NCBI GenBank assembly: GCA_016716905.1
Contig: JADJUS010000004.1
Coordinates: 1,550,001 to 1,614,000, forward strand
Direction: 5' to 3'
Length of the DNA: 64,000 nt
From: Acidobacteriota bacterium
Lineage (GTDB): Bacteria > Acidobacteriota > Vicinamibacteria > Vicinamibacterales > SCN-69-37
Shown one piece after another: positions 7,522 to 16,327 of this stretch. The position numbers and the translations under genes were made by a program. Position 1 is the stretch's first letter; each line of letters begins with the position of its first letter. The notes under the pieces were generated by a model. The model did no database searches, had not been told where the DNA came from, and saw only the letters and a program-made list of their open reading frames with translations.

Positions 7522-9933
7522 TCAGTCGCGCAGCGCCGCGACGGGATCGATGCGCGTCGCGCGGAGCGCCGGCACCATCGCCGCGAGGAGCCCGATGGTG
7601 ATCGTCGCCAGCCCGGCCACGATGAACGTCGTGGCGTCCAGCGTAGCCACGCCAAACAGCAGGCTCTCGATCGACTTGCCGAGAAGCGCCGCGCCGGTGA
7701 GGCCGAGTACGACACCCACCATCACCACCTTCGCGGCGCCGAGCACCACCATCTGGAATGTGCCGCCGGCATCGGCGCCAAGCGCCATGCGAATGCCAAT
7801 CTCCGTGGTGCGCCGCGTCACGGCGTAGGTGACAACTCCATACACGCCCAGCGCCGCCAGCAGCGCCGCGCACAATGCCAGGCCGGCCAGCAACGTCATG
7901 TTGAAGCGCGGCTGGGCCACGGAGGCCGAGACCCGATCCTCGATCGTTGTGATCTTCGCGATGGGCAGCGCGGAATCGATTTGCATCATCTGCGACCGGA
8001 TCGCCGTGGCCACCGCACTCGCCGGCTGCGTGGTCGCCACCACTACCTGCATCTCGCTCAACGCGAACTGGAAGTAGGGCACAAACACCTCAGGCTCGGC
8101 CGAAGAGGCGAGTCCGTCGTGTTTGATGTCTGTCACCACACCGACGATGCGCAGGTCGCCGGCCATGGGGATCTTCACCAGCTTGTCGAGAGGACTCACG
8201 CCCTGGAAATAACGCTTCGCGACCAGCTCATTGACGATGGCGACTTTGGCGCCATTCTCGCGCCCATCGAAATCGTCAAACGCCCGGCCATCCACCAACT
8301 TGATTCCCATCGTCTCGAAGTAGCCGGACATGACCGCGCGGTATCGCGCGCGGGGCCGCTCAGACGGCGACGCTTCTGCCAGGCCGTCGATGGTGAACGG
8401 CAGCTCGAACTGAACGCCAAGCGGACTCATCGGAAGCGCGGAAACCGCCGACGCACTTTCCACACCCGGCATCACCTTTACGCGTGACACGAGGTCGTCA
8501 AAGAACTGCTTTTTGGAGGCGGACGGGCCGTAACGTGACGCCGGCAACACGATGTGCGCGGCGACGATACCTGAGGTGCGGTAGCCCGGATCGACTGATG
8601 TCAGTTGGACGAAGCTGCGAATCAGCAGTCCGGCGCCCACGAGCAGCATCAGTGCCAGGGCCACTTCGGCAGCCACCATCGCGTCTGAGAGACGTCGCGC
8701 AGACCGGCTGGCTGAAGCGCCTCGGCCGGAATCCTGGAAGACCTCCACAAGATGCGGTCGCATTGCCCGCCATGCCGGGAAGAGCCCGAAGATGAGTGCG
8801 GCCACGATGGACGTGATGGCGGTGAAGGCCAGCACAGACCAGTCGAGGCCGATATTGTCGGCGCGTGGCACGTTGGCGGGAATGAGCGGGCGCAGCGCGC
8901 CGATGCCCCACCAGGCGAGCAGAAGTCCGGCCAGGCCGCCAAGGCCCGCAAGCGAGCCGCTCTCGACGAGCGAGCGTCGCAGCAGCGCCCACTGGCTGGC
9001 GCCAATCGCCGCGCGCACGGCGAATTCCTTCGCGGTCCTCGCCGAACGCGCGAGCAGCAGGTTGGCGATGTTCACGCAGGCGATCACGAGCACCAGGACG
9101 ACCGCGCCGAACAGTACCCACAGCGTGTTGCCGATGTCGCCCACAACCTGTTCATGTGCGGGGACGAGTGTGACGCCCCAGCCGGCGTTGGACTCGGGGT
9201 TGTCTTTCGCGATGGTCGCGGCGATCCGATCCATGTCCGCCTGCGCCTGTTCGATGGTGGCGCCGGGCTTGAGCCGGCCGATCGAGTTGTACGTGCGGTG
9301 CGGGCGGGAGGCGAGCGCGGCCGGATTCACCGTGAGGGGCGCCCAGAGTTCCACCTCCGCATCACCCGCGGGAAACTGAAACTCGCGCGGCATCACGCCG
9401 ACGATTTCGTAGCTGGCGTCATCCAGATTCAGCGTCCGGCCAAGCACGGACATGTCCTGGCCAAAGCGTTTGGTCCACGCCGCATGGCTCAGCACCACCG
9501 TCTTCGCCGAGCCGGGTTGTTCTTCGTTGGGCGTGAACACCCGGCCGATCACCGGCGCGGCGCCGAGCACGGTGAACATGACTGGTGAGACATCCACGGT
9601 GGTGATGCGCTCGGCATCGTTATCCGTCTTGAGTGTGAATCCCTTGTAGCGCCAGATGGCCAGGCTCTCGAATGTGGTGGTCTGGTTGCGCCAGTCGAGG
9701 TAGGTGGCCGACGACACCTGCGCGCGGTCCTGCGCCAGCGTCTGGTTGTTTTCCCACGCCACCACCAACCGGTCGGGTGCGGCGTAGTCCAGAGGGCGCA
9801 GCAACACTCCGTTGAGCACGCTGAAAATTGTGGAGTTCACGCCGATGGCCAGGCCAAGAGTGAGGACCACCACTGCGGCAAAGCCCTTGTTGGCCGTGAG
9901 GAACCGCCACGCTTCGTTCAGATCATGCTTCAT
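7522..9933 (-). CDS. Orphan FtsX/MacB-like permease (ADOP family)
   Basis: 803 residues with the same duplicated MacB-periplasmic/FtsX architecture as the gene at 1708-4179. The first helix is FAAVVVLTLGLAIGVNSTIFS, the periplasmic part has MFTVLGAAPVIGRVFTPNEE and AAWTKRFGQD, the FtsX block has VVLVLVIACVNIANLLLA and EFAVRAAIGAS, and the C-terminal block ends with RRTTEIGIRMALGADAG and IDPVAALRD. Start ATG 9933 has no in-frame rival. No ATP-binding subunit is next to it. It lies upstream of the glycan-related pair on the same strand with about 104 bases between, so co-transcription is possible but not shown. Confidence 0.85.
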   Translation of the reverse strand: MKHDLNEAWRFLTANKGFAAVVVLTLGLAIGVNSTIFSVLNGVLLRPLDYAAPDRLVVAWENNQTLAQDRAQVSSATYLDWRNQTTTFESLAIWRYKGFTLKTDNDAERITTVDVSPVMFTVLGAAPVIGRVFTPNEEQPGSAKTVVLSHAAWTKRFGQDMSVLGRTLNLDDASYEIVGVMPREFQFPAGDAEVELWAPLTVNPAALASRPHRTYNSIGRLKPGATIEQAQADMDRIAATIAKDNPESNAGWGVTLVPAHEQVVGDIGNTLWVLFGAVVLVLVIACVNIANLLLARSARTAKEFAVRAAIGASQWALLRRSLVESGSLAGLGGLAGLLLAWWGIGALRPLIPANVPRADNIGLDWSVLAFTAITSIVAALIFGLFPAWRAMRPHLVEVFQDSGRGASASRSARRLSDAMVAAEVALALMLLVGAGLLIRSFVQLTSVDPGYRTSGIVAAHIVLPASRYGPSASKKQFFDDLVSRVKVMPGVESASAVSALPMSPLGVQFELPFTIDGLAEASPSERPRARYRAVMSGYFETMGIKLVDGRAFDDFDGRENGAKVAIVNELVAKRYFQGVSPLDKLVKIPMAGDLRIVGVVTDIKHDGLASSAEPEVFVPYFQFALSEMQVVVATTQPASAVATAIRSQMMQIDSALPIAKITTIEDRVSASVAQPRFNMTLLAGLALCAALLAALGVYGVVTYAVTRRTTEIGIRMALGADAGGTFQMVVLGAAKVVMVGVVLGLTGAALLGKSIESLLFGVATLDATTFIVAGLATITIGLLAAMVPALRATRIDPVAALRD

Positions 9934-9945
9934 GCGCCGACGGTA

Positions 9946-10698
9946 TCACACGGCAGTGGTGCCGATTCTTGTGTAAAGCGGCCACCGGATCAGAGCTGGT
10001 GTCGAGGCGTTGGGCCACAGCCGGGTGAGTTCGGCCGCGAAGTCCAGCATCGGGTCCACCCGTTCCGCCTGTCGGCACCGGGCGACGGCCGACCACGTGC
10101 CGACGTAGCCCAGCAGGTCGGCACGCGTCCAGGTGACGGTCATCGCAAACTCCGGCGCCTGAACTGCAATGAACGGAAACGGCAGCGAACGGTAGCGGTC
10201 GTCCACCAGCTCACGTCCCACGGGCCAGTGGTGCCCGAGCCGGTCGTACTGGAAACGGCGAATTGCGTCATCAAGGTCGGGTTTCCCGGTCTCCGCCAGC
10301 ACGTAACACCACAGCGCGATGATGCCGCCGGGTTTCAGCACGCGCCGGCTCTCGGTATAAAACGCCGGCAGGTGGAACCAGTGCGCGGCTTGCGCCACTG
10401 TGATGACGTCGCACGAGTGGTCCGCCAATCCGGACGCGTCGGCGGGCGCCACGCGATAGTCGATACGGTCGTGGGGGACCGCTTCGGCAATCTGCCCGGC
10501 GCTGGCATCTGTGGCCACAACCCGATCAAAATGCCGCGCCAGCATCGCCGCCGCCTGTCCCGAGCCGGTGGCGCAGTCCCAGACCAGGCCACGCGCCGGG
10601 GCCGCCGAGGCCAGGAACGCGCCAAGGGCATCCGGGTACGACGGGCGAAACGCGCCGTATGCGCCGGCCTGCGCGGAAAAGTGGTCGGCAAAGGACAT
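9946..10698 (-). CDS. Class I SAM-dependent methyltransferase
   Basis: About 250 residues from ATG 10698; the frame is open to a GTG at 10728, but MSFADHFSAQAGAYGAFRPSYP is a typical start for this family. Motif I is VWDCATGSGQAA, followed by VVATDASAGQIAEA and VITVAQAAHWFHLPAFY, then the post-motif RVLKPGGIIALWCYV. This pattern is found in trans-aconitate-type and methyltransferase-11 proteins acting on small molecules. The substrate is not identifiable. It ends 12 bases before the permease start on the same strand. Confidence 0.8.
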   Translation of the reverse strand: MSFADHFSAQAGAYGAFRPSYPDALGAFLASAAPARGLVWDCATGSGQAAAMLARHFDRVVATDASAGQIAEAVPHDRIDYRVAPADASGLADHSCDVITVAQAAHWFHLPAFYTESRRVLKPGGIIALWCYVLAETGKPDLDDAIRRFQYDRLGHHWPVGRELVDDRYRSLPFPFIAVQAPEFAMTVTWTRADLLGYVGTWSAVARCRQAERVDPMLDFAAELTRLWPNASTPALIRWPLYTRIGTTAV

Positions 10699-10787
10699 GC
10701 GGCCATTGTGTCCTGCCTCGCGTGGCACAGGGGGCCTGAATGTTCCTATGATGAATGGATGAAATTCACAGTTTCAATGGAGGGCCA

Positions 10788-11597
10788 GTGCACGACACTG
10801 GCTTCGTCCTGGGAAGGCAACGCACCGTGCGCGTCATAGGGTCGCTGCTCTTGTTCGGTTGTGTGCTTGCGGCCGGCGGCGGCGTTCGCGCGGACGATCC
10901 GGTGCAGAGCCGGTGGCGTCCTGATGATGTGCGCATCGACGGGGTGATGACCGACTGGACGGACCTGACATTTGTCTCGAAGGAAGTGGCCCTGGGCGTG
11001 GCCAACGATCGCGAACATCTCTATTTTGTGGTCGTCACCAGCAACCCTGCAGTGACCACGCAGATCATCCGCGCGGGACTTTCGGTGTACGTGGATCCGA
11101 AGGGGAAGCGGGGACAAGGCTTTGGCGTTCGCATTCCTCCCGTGGGATCGCGCCTGGCGCCGGGCACCCCGGCGCCCAGACCCGATGAGCCCCCGCTGCT
11201 GAGCTACTTCGACATTCTTGGCCCGGGTCGCGACGACCTGCGCCGTGTGATGGTGGAGGAGCCGTCGGGGGTGGCGCTCAGGATTGGCAGTCACGACGGT
11301 GCGTTTTTCATGGAAGTGCAGGTGCCCTTTGAAACCGGCGCGAGCCGCCCGTATGCCCCGGGCATCGATCTCACAAAGGGCGTGGCGGCCCTCGGCATCG
11401 TCACACCGGAGCCACCCCGCACGCCGTCTCGCGGGGGCGGCCGTGGCGGCCGCGGCGGCGGAATGGCCGGGGGCATGGGCGGGGGCCTCCCGACTGGGGG
11501 CTATCCTTCTGGAGCAATGCCCGGCGGGGGACCCGAACCCGCGAAAGGCAAGTCCATCGACATCTGGACAACGGTCAAGTTGGCCACGACGCGCTGA
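10788..11597 (+). CDS. Exported protein with glycine-rich tail, unknown function
   Basis: The frame opens at ATG 10755, but the signal peptide (VRVIGSLLLFGCVLAAGGG, mature from RADDP) starts at about residue 25, so GTG 10827 behind GGGAAGG or GTG 10788 behind GGAGGG are better starts. The mature part begins VRIDGVMTDWTDL and resembles the DOMON/CBM9-type opening (a beta-sandwich introduced by IDG). After about residue 220 there is a Gly/Arg-rich low-complexity region (GGGRGGRGGG and similar) and then a short C-terminal strand. No enzyme motif is visible. It lies alone between the methyltransferase and tRNA-Gly. Confidence 0.6.
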   Translation: MHDTGFVLGRQRTVRVIGSLLLFGCVLAAGGGVRADDPVQSRWRPDDVRIDGVMTDWTDLTFVSKEVALGVANDREHLYFVVVTSNPAVTTQIIRAGLSVYVDPKGKRGQGFGVRIPPVGSRLAPGTPAPRPDEPPLLSYFDILGPGRDDLRRVMVEEPSGVALRIGSHDGAFFMEVQVPFETGASRPYAPGIDLTKGVAALGIVTPEPPRTPSRGGGRGGRGGGMAGGMGGGLPTGGYPSGAMPGGGPEPAKGKSIDIWTTVKLATTR

Positions 11598-11633
11598 CGC
11601 GCGGCGTAGCGTCGTTGTCAGTTTTCAAAAGAA

Positions 11634-11708
11634 TGGAGCGGGAAACGGGATTCGAACCCGCGACTTCGACCTTGGCAAGGTCGCACTCTACCACTGAGTT
11701 ATTCCCGC
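11634..11708 (-). tRNA. tRNA-Gly (GCC)
   Basis: The complement folds as a complete cloverleaf. The acceptor is GCGGGAA/TTCCCGC, the anticodon stem CGACC/GGTCG carries loop TTGCCAA (anticodon GCC), the T-arm is GCGGG-TTCGAAT-CCCGT, and the CCA is encoded at 11634-11636. Confidence 0.97.
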
Positions 11709-11792
11709 GTCAGAGCAGTCTTGTGAGTTTACACAAAGGCCACCGTTCAGGGCAAGACTCCTTATGTCGCGGGGAGCTTTTACAGGCATTTC

Positions 11793-11820
11793 GTAGGGCG
11801 GCCTGGGCCTCAAGGCCGCC
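11793..11820. repeat. Dispersed intergenic stem-loop (GTAGGGCGGCCT family)
   Basis: GTAG is followed by an 8-bp perfect stem, GGCGGCCT (11797-11804) pairing with AGGCCGCC (11813-11820). It lies between the two tRNA genes. Related copies occur at 12178-12243, 13232-13256 and 24424-24487, all intergenic and all beginning or ending with GTAG/CTAC. It may be a REP-like element or a transcription-termination hairpin; it lacks a U-tract. Confidence 0.7.
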
Positions 11821-11947
11821 GTTCTGATAGACTGCTTCCCGAACGATGACTGTCCGCACCCGTCTCGCGTGTCGCTGTTGTTGTCGGGCCTAGTGCCTGA
11901 CTGACGCGAGTCTTCGTTCGCCTCCATCAGTCAGTTTTTCCCAGAGG

Positions 11948-12021
11948 GCGCCGTCGCCAAGCGGTAAGGCAGAGGTCTGCAAAACCTCCATCCCCGGTTC
12001 GATTCCGGGCGGCGCCTCCAT
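11948..12021 (+). tRNA. tRNA-Cys (GCA)
   Basis: A complete cloverleaf on the plus strand: acceptor GGCGCCG/CGGCGCC, anticodon stem GAGGT/ACCTC with loop CTGCAAA (anticodon GCA), T-arm CCCGG-TTCGATT-CCGGG, and encoded CCA at 12019-12021. It is divergent from tRNA-Gly across about 240 bases that hold one dispersed stem-loop. Confidence 0.97.
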
Positions 12022-12177
12022 TAATTGATCGCTGGGGGCCCCTACGCCCCAGCTAGCTCCACCCACCTCCGCGAAGACGCTATGGTGGGTTCCGCGTTTG
12101 ATCGCCGGCGTTTGCCCCAGCTAGCTTCCGCAACCTCCGCCGAAGGCCCCGAGCCTGTCGAGCTACATCCCGTCCTC

Positions 12178-12243
12178 GTAGGGCGGCCTGAATCTCAAGG
12201 CCGCCAAAGGGCCGCGGCGTTGAGACCCACGCCGCGCTACGAA
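12178..12243. repeat. Two dispersed stem-loops in head-to-head orientation
   Basis: The first unit (12178-12205) is GTAG plus GGCGGCCT-gaatctca-AGGCCGCC. The second (12211-12243) is the same motif inverted: its complement reads GTAGCGCGGCGTGGGTCTCA followed by the pairing arm. The stretch 12022-12294 between tRNA-Cys and the VWFA-related gene contains nothing else I recognise. Confidence 0.7.
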
Positions 12244-12294
12244 ATTCGGTGGGCGAAGACGCTATGACCCCAGCTGCCGTCGGCGATCACCTGA

Positions 12295-13200
12295 TCACCG
12301 ATCCCCCGGGACCACGGGACCCCAGGACCCCGACGATGGCGCGCGAGAGAGTTGACGCGCCCACGCCGGCGCGATGACCGTCAGCCCCTTGCGAGTCTTC
12401 ACCTCGATGCGCGGCCGCACCGTGAGGGGTTCGGCCGACTCAAACGTCACTTGATACGAAGACAGCAGCGCACGAGCCAGGCGGCCGCCTGCGAGCGCGA
12501 GCGACGCCACGTCGCCCACGCGCTCGTGTCGTCCACCGACCGCGTCGTGGATGAGCCACAGCGATTGATCGGAGCCGCGGCCGGTCTCCACCGAGCCGAG
12601 CAGGATGTCTGCACCAACGAGGGCGTTTGCCACATCTCCAAGATACTGCTGACTCGCGGTGCGCCGATTCAACGACAACACAAGGATGACCCGCCGCCGG
12701 TTCTCTTCCTTCATCAACGCCTCGGTGGCGGCGCGAAGTGTATCGATCGGCGGAGCCGTCTGCGGCGCCTGAAAGAACACCGACACGCGCCGGTTGTGTT
12801 CGGCGGCGGCCGCATTGGCGTCCTGCATCTCGGGCACCGTGGCTCCCGCATCGCCAAGGATCATCCCCACACGCACGCCTTCGGCCATGCTTCGAAACTG
12901 CTTCAGCACTTCAGTCAGCGCCGCGCGCGCATCCAGCACTTCGGTGGACTCCACGCCATCCATGATCAGGACGATCGACACAGGTCTCGTGTCCAGCACC
13001 GCGCTCACCGCCTTCAGTTCAGACGCACCCACCTTCACGGTGAAGTCGGCTGCCGTCAAATCCTTCACGGGCCGGCCGCGCGAATCGCTCACCGATGCCG
13101 ACATTTGGAACGGTGAAGCCGGTGCCTGCGAGCCTGGGTCGGCGTTCAGCGGCACCAGCATGACCACCGCCGTGGCCATCGTCATCACGCGAAAGTCCAT
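12295..13200 (-). CDS. Exported VWFA-related domain protein
   Basis: About 301 residues from ATG 13200 (frame open to 13248). A signal peptide (VMTMATAVVMLVPLNADPG) is followed by SASVSDSRGRPVKDLTAADFTVKV, the lead-in strand typical of the acidobacterial VWFA-related family. A von Willebrand A-like fold with VSIVLIMDGVESTEV comes next. The metal-site DxSxS is not intact (DGVES), so metal-dependent adhesion is doubtful. VKDL-ADF resembles the TIGR03436-type domain. A start codon with GGAGG three bases upstream is unusually close, so ATG 13185 is an alternative. Ligand and role are unknown. Confidence 0.7.
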   Translation of the reverse strand: MDFRVMTMATAVVMLVPLNADPGSQAPASPFQMSASVSDSRGRPVKDLTAADFTVKVGASELKAVSAVLDTRPVSIVLIMDGVESTEVLDARAALTEVLKQFRSMAEGVRVGMILGDAGATVPEMQDANAAAAEHNRRVSVFFQAPQTAPPIDTLRAATEALMKEENRRRVILVLSLNRRTASQQYLGDVANALVGADILLGSVETGRGSDQSLWLIHDAVGGRHERVGDVASLALAGGRLARALLSSYQVTFESAEPLTVRPRIEVKTRKGLTVIAPAWARQLSRAPSSGSWGPVVPGDR

Positions 13201-13231
13201 AGGCCTCCGAGGATACATGACAGTGACGCTC

Positions 13232-13256
13232 GGCGCGGCTAAAGCCACGCCCTACG
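13232..13256. repeat. Dispersed stem-loop, inverted copy
   Basis: GGCGCGGCT-AA-AGCCACGCC followed by CTAC; the complement reads GTAGGGCGTGGCTTTAGCC. It lies in the 84-base gap between the VWFA-related gene and the membrane protein gene, both on the minus strand. One C-A mismatch interrupts the stem. Confidence 0.6.
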
Positions 13257-13284
13257 TCAGCGCACTGAACAGGAGGGTGGCGCG

Positions 13285-15387
13285 CTAGCGCACGGTGCGT
13301 TGGCCAATGACGATCTGATGGCCGGCGCCGTCCTCCGCGAGCACCTGAACCACAAACGGGCGAACGGCACCGGCCACCGCGGCAGGCTCAAGCACAAACG
13401 ACCATGCGGCCTGCGTGGTGTTGTACGCGCGCGAATACTGGCGCGTGATGTCGGGGCGTTCGCCCTGCACCACGACGTTGCCGAGCGGCACCTGTGAGCC
13501 GTCAGGCGCCACACGCGCCACCCACACACGCCGCAGGTCGAAGTCGTCCAGCGTCCAGCCCTGCAGAAGTGTCGGCTGGCTGAGAGCGAAGTCCGCTGAA
13601 GGTGCGTCGAGCGAACCGAACGGCGGCACCGTATCGAGGTCGGCCAGTGTCCTGATGTGGACCGCGATGTCAGGCAGCAGCACCGACCGTCCATCCACGC
13701 GTAGCCGCGCGATGATCGTCTCATCCAGACCCGGCGGGGCGGAAGTTATGGTCACCGCCAGCGTCGCGGGCCCGTCGCCCTGCGCAGGCGTGATCGCGAT
13801 TGGGGCGCCTGCGGGAATGTCGATGGACCATCGAACGGTCGCCGGGCCATCGAGTGCGATGAGCGAGCCGCCGCCTGGTCGGCTGTTTGCAGTCTGTAAC
13901 AACGACACACGAGTCGGATCCAGCGACAAACGAGTAGGCATACCGGACACCGGCAGGCCAAGGTCGTGGATCGTGACCTTGGGGCCGAGTGCCGTCTGCG
14001 GTGCGGCGTCTTTCCAGCCGCCGAAGATGGCACGGTTGCCAAGACGAGTGACCACCATGTCATGCGTGCGCACCGCAGGTACGTCTCGACCCGCATAATA
14101 AAAACCGAACGCGTAGCTCTTCAGGACAAACGGCCCTTCCGCAAACCAGTAGGGCAGGGCCGGCAAGTACACGGTGGTCAGGCCCTGGTCCACCAATGGC
14201 GCAAATGCCTGAATGCCCCGGCGCGACAACGAGGCCGCCATCTTCCATGTGGTGGCCTGGTGCGTCACGCTGACAAGGGCCATCGCCGCCAGTAAGGGTA
14301 CCAGCAGGGCCACACCGAGCGACGCCAGCAGTGAAGCACCGTCCCTCCGCAGTCCTCGCTCGCTGGCTGCTCCGGCCAGGATGCAGATCCACAGACCCGG
14401 CAAATACAGGAAGCGCCCGGCCGCCGTGCTTCCGGCAAGCACCGGCAACCAGATCACCGGCGCCAATCCAACAAGGAACGCGCCAAGGCAGAGCCAGAGC
14501 AGCGCACGGCGCTCCCTGAAGACCTGCCAGCCGATGATCAAGCCGAGGCCCACCAGCACCGCCACCAGGACGAGACCCGCGCTCGCCGTTGGCGTGAACC
14601 CCGGCCGGGGCACCGCCACGAACGCCAGCAGATACCTGCCGAGGTTGGCCACGATGTCGGCATCGGCGACAAGCGTCGGGAAAGAGCCATACGCGCCACC
14701 CAGAGACGGCAACACGGAGTGCCGGCACACCAGATACACACCCACACCCGTGGTCACACCGAGGAGGAACAGCCACGGCATGCGCAGGCGCGGCCCCTTG
14801 GCAAGCAGCACTGCCGCGCAATACACGGGAAGCAGGGCGCCGCTCTCTTTGGCGAACACGGCCACAAGTGTGGTGACGACCCCGGCGACAGTTGCGACCG
14901 CTCGGGTGCCTCGCCCCGGCGCGTCACTCGCCGCCATCATCAGCAGCAAGGTCGACAGCACACCAGAGGTGCTGACCACATCGAACCGCGCGCTCACCCA
15001 TCCGTAGCTTTCCGATGACCACGGCGACAACGCAAAGGTCGCCGCCGCCACTGCTGACGCGGTCATCGAGAGGCGGAGCTTTCGAGCCAACAGGAACGCG
15101 AGCCCGGCGTTGATCAGGTGAATCGATTGCGAGATGGCGAGCGCCGCCTCCGGATGCTGCCAGCCAAACACACCAAACTCGACCTTGGTGAGCAGGAACA
15201 CCAACGGCCGGTAGAACCCGAACAGGGGAGTGGTGACGATCTCGGCCGCAGTGCGTCGTGATGCCTCTCCGAAGAGGGCGAAGTCGTCAAACAGAAAGAA
15301 GTAGTGCGACGACCAGTTCACGTACAGGCCGGCAAGCGCGACCAGCACGAATCCGACTACGAACTGGCAGACGGCCCTGGCGTTCAT
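13285..15387 (-). CDS. Polytopic membrane protein, GT-C glycosyltransferase-like
   Basis: 700 residues. The first 400 carry about ten hydrophobic segments, starting with VCQFVVGFVLVALAGLYVNW. The loop after TM1 holds FLFDDFALFGEASRR, whose paired acidic residues sit where GT-C enzymes keep their catalytic DD/DE. The C-terminal 300 residues are soluble beta-rich sequence. This matches the general layout of membrane-embedded sugar or mannosyltransferases using lipid-linked donors, but the specific family is not recognised. Its ATG overlaps the stop of the acyltransferase gene as ATGA, so the two are coupled. Confidence 0.6.
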   Translation of the reverse strand: MNARAVCQFVVGFVLVALAGLYVNWSSHYFFLFDDFALFGEASRRTAAEIVTTPLFGFYRPLVFLLTKVEFGVFGWQHPEAALAISQSIHLINAGLAFLLARKLRLSMTASAVAAATFALSPWSSESYGWVSARFDVVSTSGVLSTLLLMMAASDAPGRGTRAVATVAGVVTTLVAVFAKESGALLPVYCAAVLLAKGPRLRMPWLFLLGVTTGVGVYLVCRHSVLPSLGGAYGSFPTLVADADIVANLGRYLLAFVAVPRPGFTPTASAGLVLVAVLVGLGLIIGWQVFRERRALLWLCLGAFLVGLAPVIWLPVLAGSTAAGRFLYLPGLWICILAGAASERGLRRDGASLLASLGVALLVPLLAAMALVSVTHQATTWKMAASLSRRGIQAFAPLVDQGLTTVYLPALPYWFAEGPFVLKSYAFGFYYAGRDVPAVRTHDMVVTRLGNRAIFGGWKDAAPQTALGPKVTIHDLGLPVSGMPTRLSLDPTRVSLLQTANSRPGGGSLIALDGPATVRWSIDIPAGAPIAITPAQGDGPATLAVTITSAPPGLDETIIARLRVDGRSVLLPDIAVHIRTLADLDTVPPFGSLDAPSADFALSQPTLLQGWTLDDFDLRRVWVARVAPDGSQVPLGNVVVQGERPDITRQYSRAYNTTQAAWSFVLEPAAVAGAVRPFVVQVLAEDGAGHQIVIGQRTVR

Positions 15388-16325
15388 CGATCAGCGGGGA
15401 AGCGGGCGTAGGCCTCACACACGGCGCGCCAAGCGGCTTGCGCCCGGGCTTCGCGCCGTTCGTGCCGATCCAACTGGTCAAACGCGTGCATGTCGATCTC
15501 CGGGGCGATCGCCATGTGGATCGGGCTGCGGCTGATGCGCCGCGGCTCTCCGATCTCCACCTGCACGGTGTCGGGTGGCGGCATGAAGTGGTACGTGGCC
15601 AGCGCCATCGGATAAAAATGAGTGGGCCGCGTGGCACGCTGGGCCATGAGGTGGAACATCTCCACACTCTGCGCATCAAACGGCGCCACGTCCACGACGC
15701 CGGCCTTGTTGATGCGATCGCGTCCGCCGCTCGGCGCCACGTAGATGCAGTGGCCACCATCCGAGAGGAGCTGCGTCATCTGCTCCAGCGCCCTGCGGTT
15801 GTGCAACTGTTTGGCCGCCTTCTGATCGGGCGGGTGATCGATGTGGCGCTTGGAGAAGATGCACAGCAGGTTGCGTCCCATGCTGAACGGCGCCGTGAGG
15901 GGATCGGTGATGACGCGTTCACCCGCGACAAAGATCATCTCGCGGCCGATGGCTGGGAACTCGTCTTCCAGCAGGATGCTGATGGCCTGCGGGTCCGCTT
16001 CGTTCTGATGGTTCGCCAGGAAGATGACGTTTTCGCCGGCGGCCAGTTGCGTCGCCACGCGCTGCATCACCTCGCGCCCGGTGAAGGTCGATCGGCTCTT
16101 GTCCATCAGCGGCCGCAGGAACTCGACGCCAAACGCGTAGTAGTCGAACGGCGCCGTGATCTGCCGGTGATACGGCTCGAATGTGTGGGGCGCCCGCACC
16201 TGCTCTTCCACCAGCTTCACGAACACCGACATCAACCGGTTGGCCGTCTCAGGCGGCTCTCCCGCCTCGGCGACAATCGTGCGGTACGTTTCAGAGACTT
16301 CGTGAAGCGTTTGTTTATAGTTCAT
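15384..16325 (-). CDS. Plastid/chlamydial-type glycerol-3-phosphate acyltransferase
   Basis: 313 residues. It catalyses, by family, the first acylation of sn-glycerol-3-phosphate at position 1. The acyltransferase HX4D box is NHQNEAD (His106, Asp111). The further blocks FVAGERVITDPLTAPFSMGR, FSKRHIDHPP, VAPSGGRDR, APFDAQSVE and MPPPDTVQVEIGE follow the soluble plant ATS1 type block for block rather than the bacterial PlsB or PlsY/PlsX types. No membrane segment is seen, in keeping with a soluble enzyme. Its stop is ATGA-coupled to the membrane protein, and it starts two bases after the metallophosphoesterase stop, so three genes form a compact operon. Confidence 0.85.
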   Translation of the reverse strand: MNYKQTLHEVSETYRTIVAEAGEPPETANRLMSVFVKLVEEQVRAPHTFEPYHRQITAPFDYYAFGVEFLRPLMDKSRSTFTGREVMQRVATQLAAGENVIFLANHQNEADPQAISILLEDEFPAIGREMIFVAGERVITDPLTAPFSMGRNLLCIFSKRHIDHPPDQKAAKQLHNRRALEQMTQLLSDGGHCIYVAPSGGRDRINKAGVVDVAPFDAQSVEMFHLMAQRATRPTHFYPMALATYHFMPPPDTVQVEIGEPRRISRSPIHMAIAPEIDMHAFDQLDRHERREARAQAAWRAVCEAYARFPADR

Positions 16326-16327
16326 CT